DNA of 64,000 nt. Source: Neorhizobium sp. SOG26 (lineage in GTDB: Bacteria; Pseudomonadota; Alphaproteobacteria; Rhizobiales; Rhizobiaceae). The translations under genes were made by a program, and so were the position numbers. Each line of letters starts with the position of its first letter. Within the stretch, counting starts at the first letter, position 1. The DNA lies in the NCBI RefSeq assembly GCF_003491345.1, contig NZ_CP025512.1, positions 2,835,001 through 2,899,000 on the forward strand, read 5' to 3'. The notes under the pieces were generated by a model that had not been told where the DNA came from, searched no databases, and saw only the letters and a list, made by a program, of their open reading frames with translations. Below are positions 44,961 through 53,217 of the stretch, in pieces.

Positions 44961-46394
44961 TTACTTGATCGTCATGGCCGCGACCGGCGGCTCGGCCTCC
45001 GCCGGAATCGGGCTGCGATAGTCCTGGCCCTTGCGGCGCTTGATGAGATCGGCCCAGGCGGCCTCCCGCAACTGCTCGCTTTCGAGCGCGGCAATGCCCG
45101 TGGCCGCCATGGCCTTGGCGGCAGAGACCATGCCCTTGTGCGCGAGCGGGCTCTTGCCCTGGGCCACGACCTGCCAGGTGTGGAGCTGTGTGCCGACGGC
45201 AAGCGTGGGGCCATAAGCCTGCACGGTGGGAACAACCCAGCTGACGTCGCCGACATCGGTCGAACCGCCCATCTGCCTGACGTCGTTATGCGGCGGCAGG
45301 ATGAAGTCGGCGAGCACGAGGTCCCGCTGCTCAAGGCGCTCCTGCGCCCAGCTCGCGGCGATGTCTTCCGACGTCAGCGTGTCCTGGATCTCCTTGGCGA
45401 AAGCGAGATCGGCCGCATCGAATGCCGGCGGGCCCATGCTTTCCCAGATGTCCTGCATCACATCCATCAGCGGCGTATTGATCATCAGGTTGGAAACGCC
45501 GGCAAGCACGGTGCATTCCATCTTGGTCTCGGTCATCAGGGCAGCGCCCTCGGCCACCTTCTTCACCCGCTCGATGAGGGAGAAGAGACCGCCAAGCTCT
45601 GGCGCGCGAACGACGTAGCGCACCTTGGCATGCGCCTGCACGACGTTGGGCGAAATCCCGCCGCTGTCGAGCACGGCATAGTGGATCCGGCATTCGGACG
45701 GCATGTGCTCGCGCATGTAGTTGACGCCGACGCTCATCAGTTCGACGGCATCAAGCGCGCTGCGGCCAAGTTCCGGCACGGCAGCGGCATGGGCGGCACG
45801 ACCGGTGAAGGTGAAGTCGATGCGGCAGTTGGCAAGCGAGGTCTCGCGCTGCACGCCGGCGAAGTTGCTCGGATGCCAGCTGATCGCGATGTCGACATCC
45901 TTGAAGGCGCCGGCGCGCACCATGAAGGCCTTCGCCGCCCCGCCTTCTTCAGCCGGGCAGCCGTAATAGCGTACGCGGCCGGGCGCGCCGGTCTGCTCCA
46001 GCCAGTCCTTCACGGCGGTGGCGGCCAGCAGCGAGCCCGAGCCAAGCAAATTGTGGCCGCAGCCGTGGCCGTTCGCACCGGCCGTCAGCGGGTCGTGCTT
46101 CGTCACGCCTGCCTTCTGGCTCAAGCCGGCGAGCGCGTCATATTCGCCGAGAAACGCGATAACGGGACCGCCCTCGCCTGCTTCACCGACGATTGCGGTC
46201 GGGATGCCGGCGACGTTTTCGGTAATACGGAAACCCTGCGTTTCCAGCATCTCGCGATGCGCGGCGGCGGAAAGCGTCTCCATGTAGCAGGTTTCGGGCG
46301 TCCCCCAGACCCGGTCCGCAAGCTCCGCAAAGACCTGCTTCTTGCGGTCGACAAAGTCCCACACCAGGGGACGGTTGGATTCGCTTGCTGTCAT
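44961..46394 (-). CDS. M20-family amidohydrolase, AbgB-like
   Basis: A 477-residue metallo-hydrolase of the p-aminobenzoyl-glutamate hydrolase subunit B / amidohydrolase branch. Metal-site motifs: GANGHGCGHNLLGSGSL near residue 105, YGCPAEEGGAAKAFMVRAG with the catalytic Glu pair, and DIAISWHPSNF. A dimerisation domain (RIDFTFTGRAAHAAAVPELGRSALDAVEL) follows. The ATG at 46394 has GAGG eight bases upstream. The enzyme probably cleaves an amide-linked amino acid or short peptide conjugate. It is divergent from a peptide-type ABC importer, suggesting that the importer supplies its substrate. Confidence 0.88.
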   Translation of the reverse strand: MTASESNRPLVWDFVDRKKQVFAELADRVWGTPETCYMETLSAAAHREMLETQGFRITENVAGIPTAIVGEAGEGGPVIAFLGEYDALAGLSQKAGVTKHDPLTAGANGHGCGHNLLGSGSLLAATAVKDWLEQTGAPGRVRYYGCPAEEGGAAKAFMVRAGAFKDVDIAISWHPSNFAGVQRETSLANCRIDFTFTGRAAHAAAVPELGRSALDAVELMSVGVNYMREHMPSECRIHYAVLDSGGISPNVVQAHAKVRYVVRAPELGGLFSLIERVKKVAEGAALMTETKMECTVLAGVSNLMINTPLMDVMQDIWESMGPPAFDAADLAFAKEIQDTLTSEDIAASWAQERLEQRDLVLADFILPPHNDVRQMGGSTDVGDVSWVVPTVQAYGPTLAVGTQLHTWQVVAQGKSPLAHKGMVSAAKAMAATGIAALESEQLREAAWADLIKRRKGQDYRSPIPAEAEPPVAAMTIK

Positions 46395-46959
46395 AAGTGA
46401 TGCCTCGACTAAGGAGTTGCCCAATGGGCGCGGAACCTACTCAATTCTCCCCCGATGGCAATGCCGGCAAATGACCCATGTGATCAAATAGTCCGATCCG
46501 GTAACCCGGCGGATTGCGCCAAAGTGATTGAGATCAAGTGATTCAGGAGACGTGAACCTTTGCGCGAACTCGTGATCGGTCGCCCTGTCCAACGGGTTGT
46601 AAGTATCTCGACAACGACCCGATAATCGCTATGCTCCCGCGCCACAGCCCGGACCGCCCACGAAACCGGCTCTTGAGGGAGAAAACCATTGCGCCAAGCC
46701 ATCTGCGGCGTACAGTTTTCCAAGATCATCAGCCGGCACGAAACGTGGATACTGTCTTGAGGCTGAACAACAATGGCGCTGCAGGGTCGAAAGACTTCAA
46801 GCAGACCGCGAGGAAAACCAGCATAGGGCTGATGGCGTAACACGCCGTTGGCAGGAGGTGACGTACCAGCAGAAGGCTTGGCGCTCGGGAGCGCGCCGCA
46901 AACAATCGAAATGTACGGGCAAGGCATGTCTGCCGCCCATTGGTCATTGGGAGACCTAG
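46395..46959. other. Divergent control region, amidohydrolase / dpp-type operon
   Basis: 565 bases without a supported gene between two divergent starts. A minus-strand frame of 147 codons here has no domain or ribosome binding site and is dismissed. A short direct repeat AAGTGATT occurs twice near 46521 and 46535. The promoters could not be placed with confidence. Confidence 0.4.
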
Positions 46960-48555
46960 ATGAAATACAAGCTTACACTCGCGGCGGCCCTTCTGTCGGC
47001 CACCTGCTTCGTCAGCGCTGCAAGCGCCAAGACCTTCGTATTCTGCTCGGAAGGTTCGCCGGAAGGTTTCGACCCGGGCCTCTATACTGCAGGCACCACG
47101 TTCGATGCCTCCGCTCACCCGATCTACAACCGCCTTCTCGAGTTCAAGCCGGGCACGACGCAGCCGGAAGCTGGCCTCGCTGAAAGCTGGGACATCTCCG
47201 AAGACGGCACGGTCTACACCTTCAAGCTGCGCCAGGGCGTCAAGTGGCAGACCACCGACTACTTCACGCCGACCCGCGACCTGAACGCTGACGACGTTAT
47301 CTTCTCGATCGGCCGCCAGATCGACGAACAGAACGCCTGGAACAAGTACATCAACGGCGCGACCTGGGAATATGCCGACGGCATGGGCTTCCCGAAGCTC
47401 ATCAAGTCGGTCGAGAAGGTTGATGACCTGACCGTCAAGGTCACCCTGACCCGTCCGGAAGCTCCGTTCCTCGCCAACCTCGCCATGCCGTTCGCTTCGA
47501 TCCTGTCGAAGGAATATGCCGACAGCCTCGACAAGGCCGGCAAGAAGGAACAGCTGAACCAGCAGCCGGTCGGCACTGGTCCGTTCACCTTCGTTGGCTA
47601 CCAGCAGGATGCCGTCATCCGCTACAAGAAGAACGCCGATTACTGGGGCGCGGCTCCGAAGATCGACGACCTGGTCTTCGCAATCACCACCGATGCTGCC
47701 GTTCGTTACCAGAAGCTGAAGGCCGGCGAATGCCACCTGATGCCGTATCCGAACGCTGCCGACGTCGAATCCATGAAGGCTGATCCGAACCTCGAGGTTC
47801 TGGAGCAGGAAGGCCTGAACATCGCCTACCTCGCCTACAACACGACGCAGGCTCCGTTCGACAAGGTTGAAGTCCGCAAGGCGCTCAACAAGGCGATCAA
47901 CAAGGAAGCCATCGTTGATGCCGTCTTCCAGGGCATGGCGACCCCGGCCGTCAACCCGATCCCGCCGACCATGTGGTCCTACAACAAGTCCACCCAGGAC
48001 GACACGTATGACCTCGAGGCAGCCAAGAAGATGCTCGAAGAAGCAGGCGTCAAGGACCTCTCCATGAAGGTCTGGGCAATGCCGGTTTCGCGTCCCTACA
48101 TGCTGAACGCACGCCGCGCTGCCGAAATCATCCAGGACGATTTCGCCAAGATCGGCGTCAAGGTCGAGATCGTTTCCTACGAGTGGGCTGAATACCTCAA
48201 CCGCTCCAAGGCAAAGGACCGTGACGGCGCTGCCATCATGGGCTGGACCGGCGACAACGGCGACCCGGACAACTTCCTTGACACCCTGCTTGGTTGCGAC
48301 GCCGTTGGCGGCAACAACCGCGCCCAGTGGTGCAACCAGGAGTTCGACGCACTGGTGAAGAAGGCAAAGGTCACCTCCGACCTCGCCGAGCGCACCAAGC
48401 TCTATGAAGAAGCACAGGTCATCTTCAAGAAGGACGCTCCCTGGGCGACCATCGACCACTCGCTTGCCGTCGTTCCGATGCGCAAGGGCGTGACCGGCTT
48501 TACCCAGAGCCCGCTCGGCGACTTCACCTTCGAAGCCGTCGATATCGCCGAGTAA
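46960..48555 (+). CDS. Peptide-type ABC transporter, substrate-binding protein
   Basis: A 531-residue periplasmic solute-binding protein of the DppA/OppA cluster (SBP family 5). The signal peptide MKYKLTLAAALLSATCFVSA ends near ASA-K. The mature N-terminus KTFVFCSEGSPEGFDPGLYT and the segment GFDPGLYTAGTTFDASAHPIYNRLLEF are typical of DppA. GGGAG lies six bases before the ATG. It is the first gene of a five-gene importer. Codon use is strongly biased to C/G-ending preferred codons, suggesting high expression. Dipeptides are the default guess; the neighbouring amidohydrolase suggests amide-linked amino acid conjugates. Confidence 0.92.
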   Translation: MKYKLTLAAALLSATCFVSAASAKTFVFCSEGSPEGFDPGLYTAGTTFDASAHPIYNRLLEFKPGTTQPEAGLAESWDISEDGTVYTFKLRQGVKWQTTDYFTPTRDLNADDVIFSIGRQIDEQNAWNKYINGATWEYADGMGFPKLIKSVEKVDDLTVKVTLTRPEAPFLANLAMPFASILSKEYADSLDKAGKKEQLNQQPVGTGPFTFVGYQQDAVIRYKKNADYWGAAPKIDDLVFAITTDAAVRYQKLKAGECHLMPYPNAADVESMKADPNLEVLEQEGLNIAYLAYNTTQAPFDKVEVRKALNKAINKEAIVDAVFQGMATPAVNPIPPTMWSYNKSTQDDTYDLEAAKKMLEEAGVKDLSMKVWAMPVSRPYMLNARRAAEIIQDDFAKIGVKVEIVSYEWAEYLNRSKAKDRDGAAIMGWTGDNGDPDNFLDTLLGCDAVGGNNRAQWCNQEFDALVKKAKVTSDLAERTKLYEEAQVIFKKDAPWATIDHSLAVVPMRKGVTGFTQSPLGDFTFEAVDIAE

Positions 48556-48576
48556 TTCGGTCCTATACTACGATTT

Positions 48577-48614
48577 TGCCGCGGGACGCGTTGCGTTTCC
48601 CGCGGCATTTTCTT
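48577..48614 (+). terminator. Hairpin between binding-protein gene and permease genes
   Basis: Arms TGCCGCGGGA (48577-48586) and TCCCGCGGCA (48598-48607), followed by TTTTCTT. It looks like an intrinsic terminator 21 bases after the binding-protein stop, probably partial, making the binding protein more abundant than the membrane components. Confidence 0.75.
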
Positions 48615-48715
48615 AAGAGACGCCTTAAAAATGAGGCGGAGACGCCACGATTGCCGTTTCCATGGCTTGACAAAGTCGTGAACCGGCCACGGACCAGAAC
48701 CATAAAAGGTTTCGA

Positions 48716-49720
48716 ATGTTTGGCTTGCTGTTGCGGCGTCTCGCCGTTTTGATCCCGACCTTCATCGGGGTCTCCATCATTGCATTTTCCTTCATCCGGC
48801 TTCTGCCGGGAGATCCAGTCGCCCTCCTCTCCGGCGAACGCGTCATGTCCCCGGAACGCCACGCGCAGATCAGCGCCCAGCTCGGCTTCGACCGGCCAAT
48901 CGTGGTGCAGTATTTCGATTATCTCGGCGGCGTGCTGACCGGCGACTTTGGCACCTCGATCGTCTCGAAGAAGCCGATCCTCGACCAGTTCTGGCAGCTT
49001 TTCCCGGCCACTGTCGAGCTCTCCGTCTGCGCCATCATCCTCGCCATCCTGCTCGGCATTCCCGCCGGCGTGATCGCCGCCGTCAAGCGCGGTTCGATCT
49101 TCGACCAGGGCCTGATGGGCATTGCGCTCGTCGGTTATTCCATGCCGATCTTCTGGTGGGGCCTTTTGCTCATCATCCTGTTCTCCGGCATCCTGCAGTG
49201 GTTCCCGGTCTCGGGCCGCATCTCGCTGATGTTCTTCTTCCCGCAGGTCACCGGCTTCATGCTGATCGACTCGCTGATTTCGGGACAGAAGGGTGCGTTT
49301 GCCTCGGCGCTCAGCCACCTGGCGCTGCCGTCGATCGTGCTTGCCACGATCCCGCTTGCGGTCATCGCCCGCCAGACGCGCTCGGCCATGCTCGAAGTGC
49401 TGTCGGAAGACTACGTCCGCACCGCCCGCGCCAAGGGCCTGTCCCCCTTCCGCGTCATCGGCATCCACGCGCTGCGCAACGCCATGATCCCGGTCATCAC
49501 CACGATCGGCCTGCAAATCGGCGTCATGCTCGCCGGCGCCATCCTCACTGAAACGATCTTCTCCTGGCCGGGCATCGGCAAGTGGATGGTCGATAGCGTC
49601 TTCCGGCGTGACTATGCGGTCATCCAGGGCGGCCTGCTCCTGATCGCGGCCATCATCATGCTCGTCAATCTCATTGTCGATCTGCTCTACGGGTTGATCA
49701 ACCCGCGCATCCGGCACTGA
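48716..49720 (+). CDS. Peptide-type ABC transporter permease (DppB-like)
   Basis: A 334-residue inner-membrane subunit with about six helices. The N-terminus MFGLLLRRLAVLIPTFIGVSIIAFSFIRLLPGDP is the standard DppB opening, and the EAA loop that contacts the ATPase is SEDYVRTARAKGLSPFRVIGIHALRNAMIPV. It lies 160 bases after the binding-protein gene, past the hairpin, and 28 bases before the second permease. With that gene it forms the translocation channel. Confidence 0.94.
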   Translation: MFGLLLRRLAVLIPTFIGVSIIAFSFIRLLPGDPVALLSGERVMSPERHAQISAQLGFDRPIVVQYFDYLGGVLTGDFGTSIVSKKPILDQFWQLFPATVELSVCAIILAILLGIPAGVIAAVKRGSIFDQGLMGIALVGYSMPIFWWGLLLIILFSGILQWFPVSGRISLMFFFPQVTGFMLIDSLISGQKGAFASALSHLALPSIVLATIPLAVIARQTRSAMLEVLSEDYVRTARAKGLSPFRVIGIHALRNAMIPVITTIGLQIGVMLAGAILTETIFSWPGIGKWMVDSVFRRDYAVIQGGLLLIAAIIMLVNLIVDLLYGLINPRIRH

Positions 49721-49748
49721 TTTCGGCAGAAGAAGAAGGAGAAATCCC

Positions 49749-50672
49749 ATGGCCGATACCATGACAGACATCGACAATTCACCCGAAGTCCTTTCGTCTG
49801 GCGCCATGCGCCGCCAGATGCTCAAGGAGTTCTGGTTCTACTTTTCCGAAAACCGCGGCGCCGTCATTGGCCTCGTCATCTTCGTGCTGCTGGTGGCCGT
49901 CGCGCTGCTCGCACCGGTGATCGCCCCGCACTCGCCGTTCGAGCAGTACCGCGATGCGGTGCTGAAACCCCCGGCATGGACGAGCGGCGGCAGCGCCACC
50001 TATCTCCTCGGCACCGATCCGGTGGGCCGCGATATCCTCTCCCGCCTCCTCTACGGCGCGCAATATTCGCTGTTCATCGGCGTCTTCGTGACAACGCTCT
50101 CCCTGGTCGGCGGCATCCTGGTCGGTCTCATCGCCGGTTACTACCGCGGCTGGATCGACACCGTCATCATGCGCCTGATGGACATCATCCTGGCCTTCCC
50201 GTCGCTGCTGCTCGCCCTCGTGCTGGTCGCTATCCTGGGCCCGAGCCTGACGAACGGCATGATCGCCATCGCGATCACCCTGCAGCCGCATTTCGTGCGC
50301 CTCACCCGCGCCGCCGTAATGGCCGAGAAGACACGCGATTACGTCACCGCCGCCCGCCTTGCCGGCGCCGGTCCAGTTCGCCTGATGTTCAAGACCATCC
50401 TGCCGAACTGCACCGCACCGCTGATCGTCCAGGCGACGCTCTCCTTCTCCAACGCCATCCTTGATGCCTCAGCGCTTGGCTTCCTCGGCATGGGTGCGCA
50501 GCCGCCGGCACCGGAATGGGGCACCATGCTCGCCGAAGCCCGCGAATTCATCCTGCGCGCCTGGTGGGTCGTCACCTTCCCCGGCCTTGCCATCCTCATC
50601 ACCGTTCTCGCCATCAACCTGATGGGCGACGGCTTGCGCGATGCGCTCGACCCGAAACTGAAGAGGTCCTGA
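49749..50672 (+). CDS. Peptide-type ABC transporter permease (DppC-like)
   Basis: A 307-residue inner-membrane subunit. After a polar N-terminus there is one helix (GAVIGLVIFVLLVAVALLAPVIAPH), the DppC segment YLLGTDPVGRDILSRLLYGAQ and a five-helix domain with the EAA loop EKTRDYVTAARLAGAGPVRLMFKTILPN. AGGAG precedes the ATG. The stop is two bases before the next ATPase gene, showing tight coupling. Confidence 0.94.
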   Translation: MADTMTDIDNSPEVLSSGAMRRQMLKEFWFYFSENRGAVIGLVIFVLLVAVALLAPVIAPHSPFEQYRDAVLKPPAWTSGGSATYLLGTDPVGRDILSRLLYGAQYSLFIGVFVTTLSLVGGILVGLIAGYYRGWIDTVIMRLMDIILAFPSLLLALVLVAILGPSLTNGMIAIAITLQPHFVRLTRAAVMAEKTRDYVTAARLAGAGPVRLMFKTILPNCTAPLIVQATLSFSNAILDASALGFLGMGAQPPAPEWGTMLAEAREFILRAWWVVTFPGLAILITVLAINLMGDGLRDALDPKLKRS

Positions 50673-50674
50673 TC

Positions 50675-51544
50675 ATGGCGCTTCTGCAAATCGAAAACCT
50701 CACCGTTGAATTCGAGACAGCTTCGGGCTGGTTCCGTGCCGTCGACGGCGTTTCCATGTCCGTCGAAAAGGGCGAGGTGCTCGCCATCGTCGGTGAATCC
50801 GGGTCGGGCAAGTCGGTGGCCATGCTCGCCGTCATGGGCCTCCTGCCCTGGACGGCGAAGATCACTGCCGATCGCATGCTGTTCGAGGGCCGCGACATGC
50901 GCGGCATCAGCCCGGCTGATCGCCGCAAGATGATCGGCAAGGACATCGCGATGATCTTCCAGGAGCCGATCGCAAGCCTCAATCCATGCTTCACGGTCGG
51001 GTTCCAGATCGAGGAAGTGCTGCGCATCCACCTCGGCCTCGACAAGAAGGCCCGCCGTGCCCGCGCCATCGAACTGTTCCGCCAGGTGGGCCTGCCCAAC
51101 CCGGAAGAGCGCTTGAACAGCTTCCCGCACCAGATGTCGGGCGGCCAGTGCCAGCGCGTGATGATCGCGATCGCGATCGCCTGCAACCCGAAGCTCCTGA
51201 TCGCCGACGAGCCGACCACCGCGCTCGATGTGACGATCCAGAAGCAGATCCTCGATCTCATCATGGCGCTGCAGGCCAAGACCGGCATGGGCCTCATCAT
51301 GATCACCCACGACATGGGCGTGGTGGCCGAAACGGCAGATCGCGTCGTGGTGCAGTACAAGGGCCGCAAGATGGAAGAAGCCGACGTGCTGACCCTCTTT
51401 GAGAATCCGAAGAGCAACTACACCAAGGCGCTGCTGGCGGCGCTGCCGGAAAACGCCACCGGCGACCGCCTCACCACCGTTTCCGATTTCTTCGACGGCA
51501 ATCCCGAACCGGCTCCGAGTGCGGGATTGGGAGTAACAGCATGA
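50675..51544 (+). CDS. Peptide-type ABC transporter ATPase (DppD-like)
   Basis: A 289-residue ATPase. Walker A GESGSGKSV, Q-loop IFQEPIASLNPC, Walker B LLIADEPTTALDVTIQ and H-loop ITHDMGVV are intact. The ABC signature is MSGGQCQRVMIA, where most relatives have MSGGMRQR; the Cys is unusual. The C-terminus lacks the Cys-containing oligopeptide-ATPase extension, so the protein is shorter than E. coli DppD. The ATG at 50675 is chosen over a longer in-frame ORF that overlaps the permease gene. The gene overlaps the next ATPase by four bases. Confidence 0.93.
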   Translation: MALLQIENLTVEFETASGWFRAVDGVSMSVEKGEVLAIVGESGSGKSVAMLAVMGLLPWTAKITADRMLFEGRDMRGISPADRRKMIGKDIAMIFQEPIASLNPCFTVGFQIEEVLRIHLGLDKKARRARAIELFRQVGLPNPEERLNSFPHQMSGGQCQRVMIAIAIACNPKLLIADEPTTALDVTIQKQILDLIMALQAKTGMGLIMITHDMGVVAETADRVVVQYKGRKMEEADVLTLFENPKSNYTKALLAALPENATGDRLTTVSDFFDGNPEPAPSAGLGVTA

Positions 51545-52380
51545 CCGATACGATGCTCGAAGTGCGCAATATCAAGCGCGATTACGAACTGGCGGCTGGC
51601 CTCTTCAAGCCGAAGAAGATCATCCACGCCGTGAAGGGCGTGTCGTTCAAGCTGGAACGCGGCAAGACGCTCGCCATCGTCGGTGAAAGCGGTTGCGGCA
51701 AGTCGACGCTCGCCCGCATGTTGACCTTCATCGACGAGCCGACCGGCGGCGAGCTCTATATCGATGGCGACAAGATGGACACCCGCCCGGGCCACCTGAC
51801 GCCCGAGATGCGCCAGAAGGTGCAGATCGTCTTCCAGAACCCTTACGGCTCGCTCAACCCGCGCCAGAAGATCGGCGACGTGCTGGGTGAACCGCTGTCC
51901 ATCAACACCAACATGTCGGCCGCCGAACGTCGCGAGCGCGCCACCGAGATGCTGGTCAAGGTCGGCCTCGGCCCGGAACACTACAACCGCTATCCGCACA
52001 TGTTCTCCGGCGGCCAGCGCCAGCGTATCGCCATCGCCCGCGCCCTGATGATGAACCCGAAGCTCCTCGTCCTGGACGAGCCGGTCTCGGCGCTCGACCT
52101 CTCGGTCCAGGCCCAGGTGCTGAACCTGCTTGCCGACCTGCAGGACGAATTCGGCCTCACCTACGTCTTCATCAGCCACGACCTGTCGGTCGTGCGCTAC
52201 ATCGCCGACGAGGTGATGGTGATGTATTTTGGCGAGGCGGTCGAATACGGTACCCGCGACGAGGTCTTCTCGGACCCGAAGCACGAATATACCCGCACGC
52301 TGTTTGCGGCGACGCCGCGCGCCGACGTCGAATCGATCCGCGCCCGCATCGCCAGGAAGAAGGCCGCCGCCGCGGCCTGA
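51541..52380 (+). CDS. Peptide-type ABC transporter ATPase (DppF-like)
   Basis: A 279-residue ATPase pairing with the preceding one. Walker A GESGCGKST, Q-loop VFQNPYGSLNPRQKIGD, signature FSGGQRQRIAIARALM, Walker B LLVLDEPVSALDLSVQAQ and H-loop ISHDLSVV. The start overlaps the end of the previous gene (ATGA). The C-terminal oligopeptide extension is reduced and ends in an alanine run. It is the last gene of the operon. A weak hairpin with TTTTT at about 52416-52437 may terminate transcription. Confidence 0.94.
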   Translation: MTDTMLEVRNIKRDYELAAGLFKPKKIIHAVKGVSFKLERGKTLAIVGESGCGKSTLARMLTFIDEPTGGELYIDGDKMDTRPGHLTPEMRQKVQIVFQNPYGSLNPRQKIGDVLGEPLSINTNMSAAERRERATEMLVKVGLGPEHYNRYPHMFSGGQRQRIAIARALMMNPKLLVLDEPVSALDLSVQAQVLNLLADLQDEFGLTYVFISHDLSVVRYIADEVMVMYFGEAVEYGTRDEVFSDPKHEYTRTLFAATPRADVESIRARIARKKAAAAA

Positions 52381-52415
52381 AAGACCTCCCCACCTGAAAT
52401 CCGGGACCTGGCCCT

Positions 52416-52437
52416 TCGGCCTAAGCTGCCGATTTTT
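52416..52437 (+). terminator. Possible weak terminator of the peptide importer operon
   Basis: Short stem TCGGC (52416-52420) / GCCGA (52428-52432) with a 7-base loop followed by TTTTT (52433-52437), 36 bases after the last stop. The stem is only five pairs. Confidence 0.4.
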
Positions 52438-52440
52438 CGT

Positions 52441-52573
52441 CCCCCCACAAGGGGATGGGAGCCGATGCGGCACGCGCGACGCTTCTCCCTCTCCCCTTGT
52501 GGGAGAGGTTACAAAATCACGATCTTAGCTTCAGCTAAATCGTAGATTTTGTTGGTGAGGGGGTGCTGCACCC
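52441..52573. repeat. Nested palindromic intergenic repeat element
   Basis: Several palindromes are packed together. CCCACAAGGGGA (52444-52455) pairs with TCCCCTTGTGGG (52492-52503). CCTCTCCC (52488-52495) also pairs with GGGAGAGG (52501-52508). AAAATC-A-CGAT-C-TTAGCT (52513-52530) pairs with AGCTAA-ATCG-TA-GATTTT (52533-52550), and GGGTGC-T-GCACCC closes at 52561-52573. It has no coding potential. The CTCCCCTTGTGGG motif resembles short palindromic repeats common between rhizobial genes. No second copy is seen in this window. Confidence 0.6.
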
Positions 52574-53026
52574 ATTCCACACCCCGTGGAAAATCTCTTA
52601 CCCCACCTCCAGCAACATCAACCACTTGAGCGAAAAACCATCCTCAACTTTCCACGCCCCCAGAACCCGCTCCTACAATGTCCCCGTTCCGCATCGGATA
52701 CGCTGGCAGGCGTGCCAGCCATGCGGGGCCGGCGCCGAGGATGAGGGGAGGACGTGAACCTTCATCATCGGGGTTCGCGGAAAATGGTCTCCCTCCGGCG
52801 AGACGGGGGAAGCAGGCGGGATCGGACCACCCACTGCTTCTGATGCCCGAAAGAGCGCGTCGGACGTGCCTGTGCGGCACACATGGGGGTAAGAGAGGAT
52901 GGTGTCGCCGGACCTTCAAGTCCGACGGGGGCTCTGGGGTCAAACTCAGGCGCCCGGCAACCGGCGGAGAACACCGTCCTTAAAGATCCTCGCAGAGAGA
53001 CCCAAGTCGCGGGCAAAAACCGCCGA
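52574..53026. other. Gene-free stretch between convergent operons
   Basis: About 450 bases with stop-rich frames and no recognisable domain; the open frames present (for example 52644-52943 minus) are Pro/Arg-rich and have no ribosome binding site. It may be decayed coding sequence or repeat remnants. Confidence 0.4.
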
Positions 53027-53086
53027 ACGGGGCGCTGAAAGGTGTCACATAAACTAAAACTTACGAGGCAGCTTTCAGCGCCCCGT
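53027..53086. repeat. 60-bp element with perfect 15-bp inverted ends
   Basis: ACGGGGCGCTGAAAG (53027-53041) is repeated inverted at 53072-53086, separated by 30 AT-richer bases. It is flanked on both sides by CCGA (53023-53026 and 53087-53090), as a 4-bp target duplication would be. There is no T-run, so it is not a standard terminator. It could be a tiny non-autonomous element or an RNA hairpin. Confidence 0.5.
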
Positions 53087-53217
53087 CCGATACCTGGCTT
53101 CGCCCAGGGTTCTTTGAAAATTCTTGAGATCGCCAAGGGAGGAGTGCGCCTGCTCCCAGCACCGGTTATTCCACGACACCGGTTATTGCGCAATGCCGAG
53201 CAGCAATCCGCGCCAAC

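Noticed and set aside
46432..46456. Possible EcfG promoter GGAAC-N16-CGAT upstream of the peptide-binding protein gene
   Set aside because: The -10 lacks the conserved TT and the site is about 500 bases from the gene.
46729..48459. 576-codon frame on the minus strand opposite the peptide-binding protein
   Set aside because: Antisense shadow of a strongly codon-biased gene; composition is low in plausible structure.
52644..52943. 99-codon minus-strand frame in the gap after the importer operon
   Set aside because: Pro/Arg/Gly-rich translation typical of non-coding GC-rich DNA, with no start signal.
53160..53187. Direct repeat CACCGGTTATT, two copies 17 bases apart, downstream of pbpC
   Set aside because: Only two short copies and no context that would give it a role; could be chance duplication.
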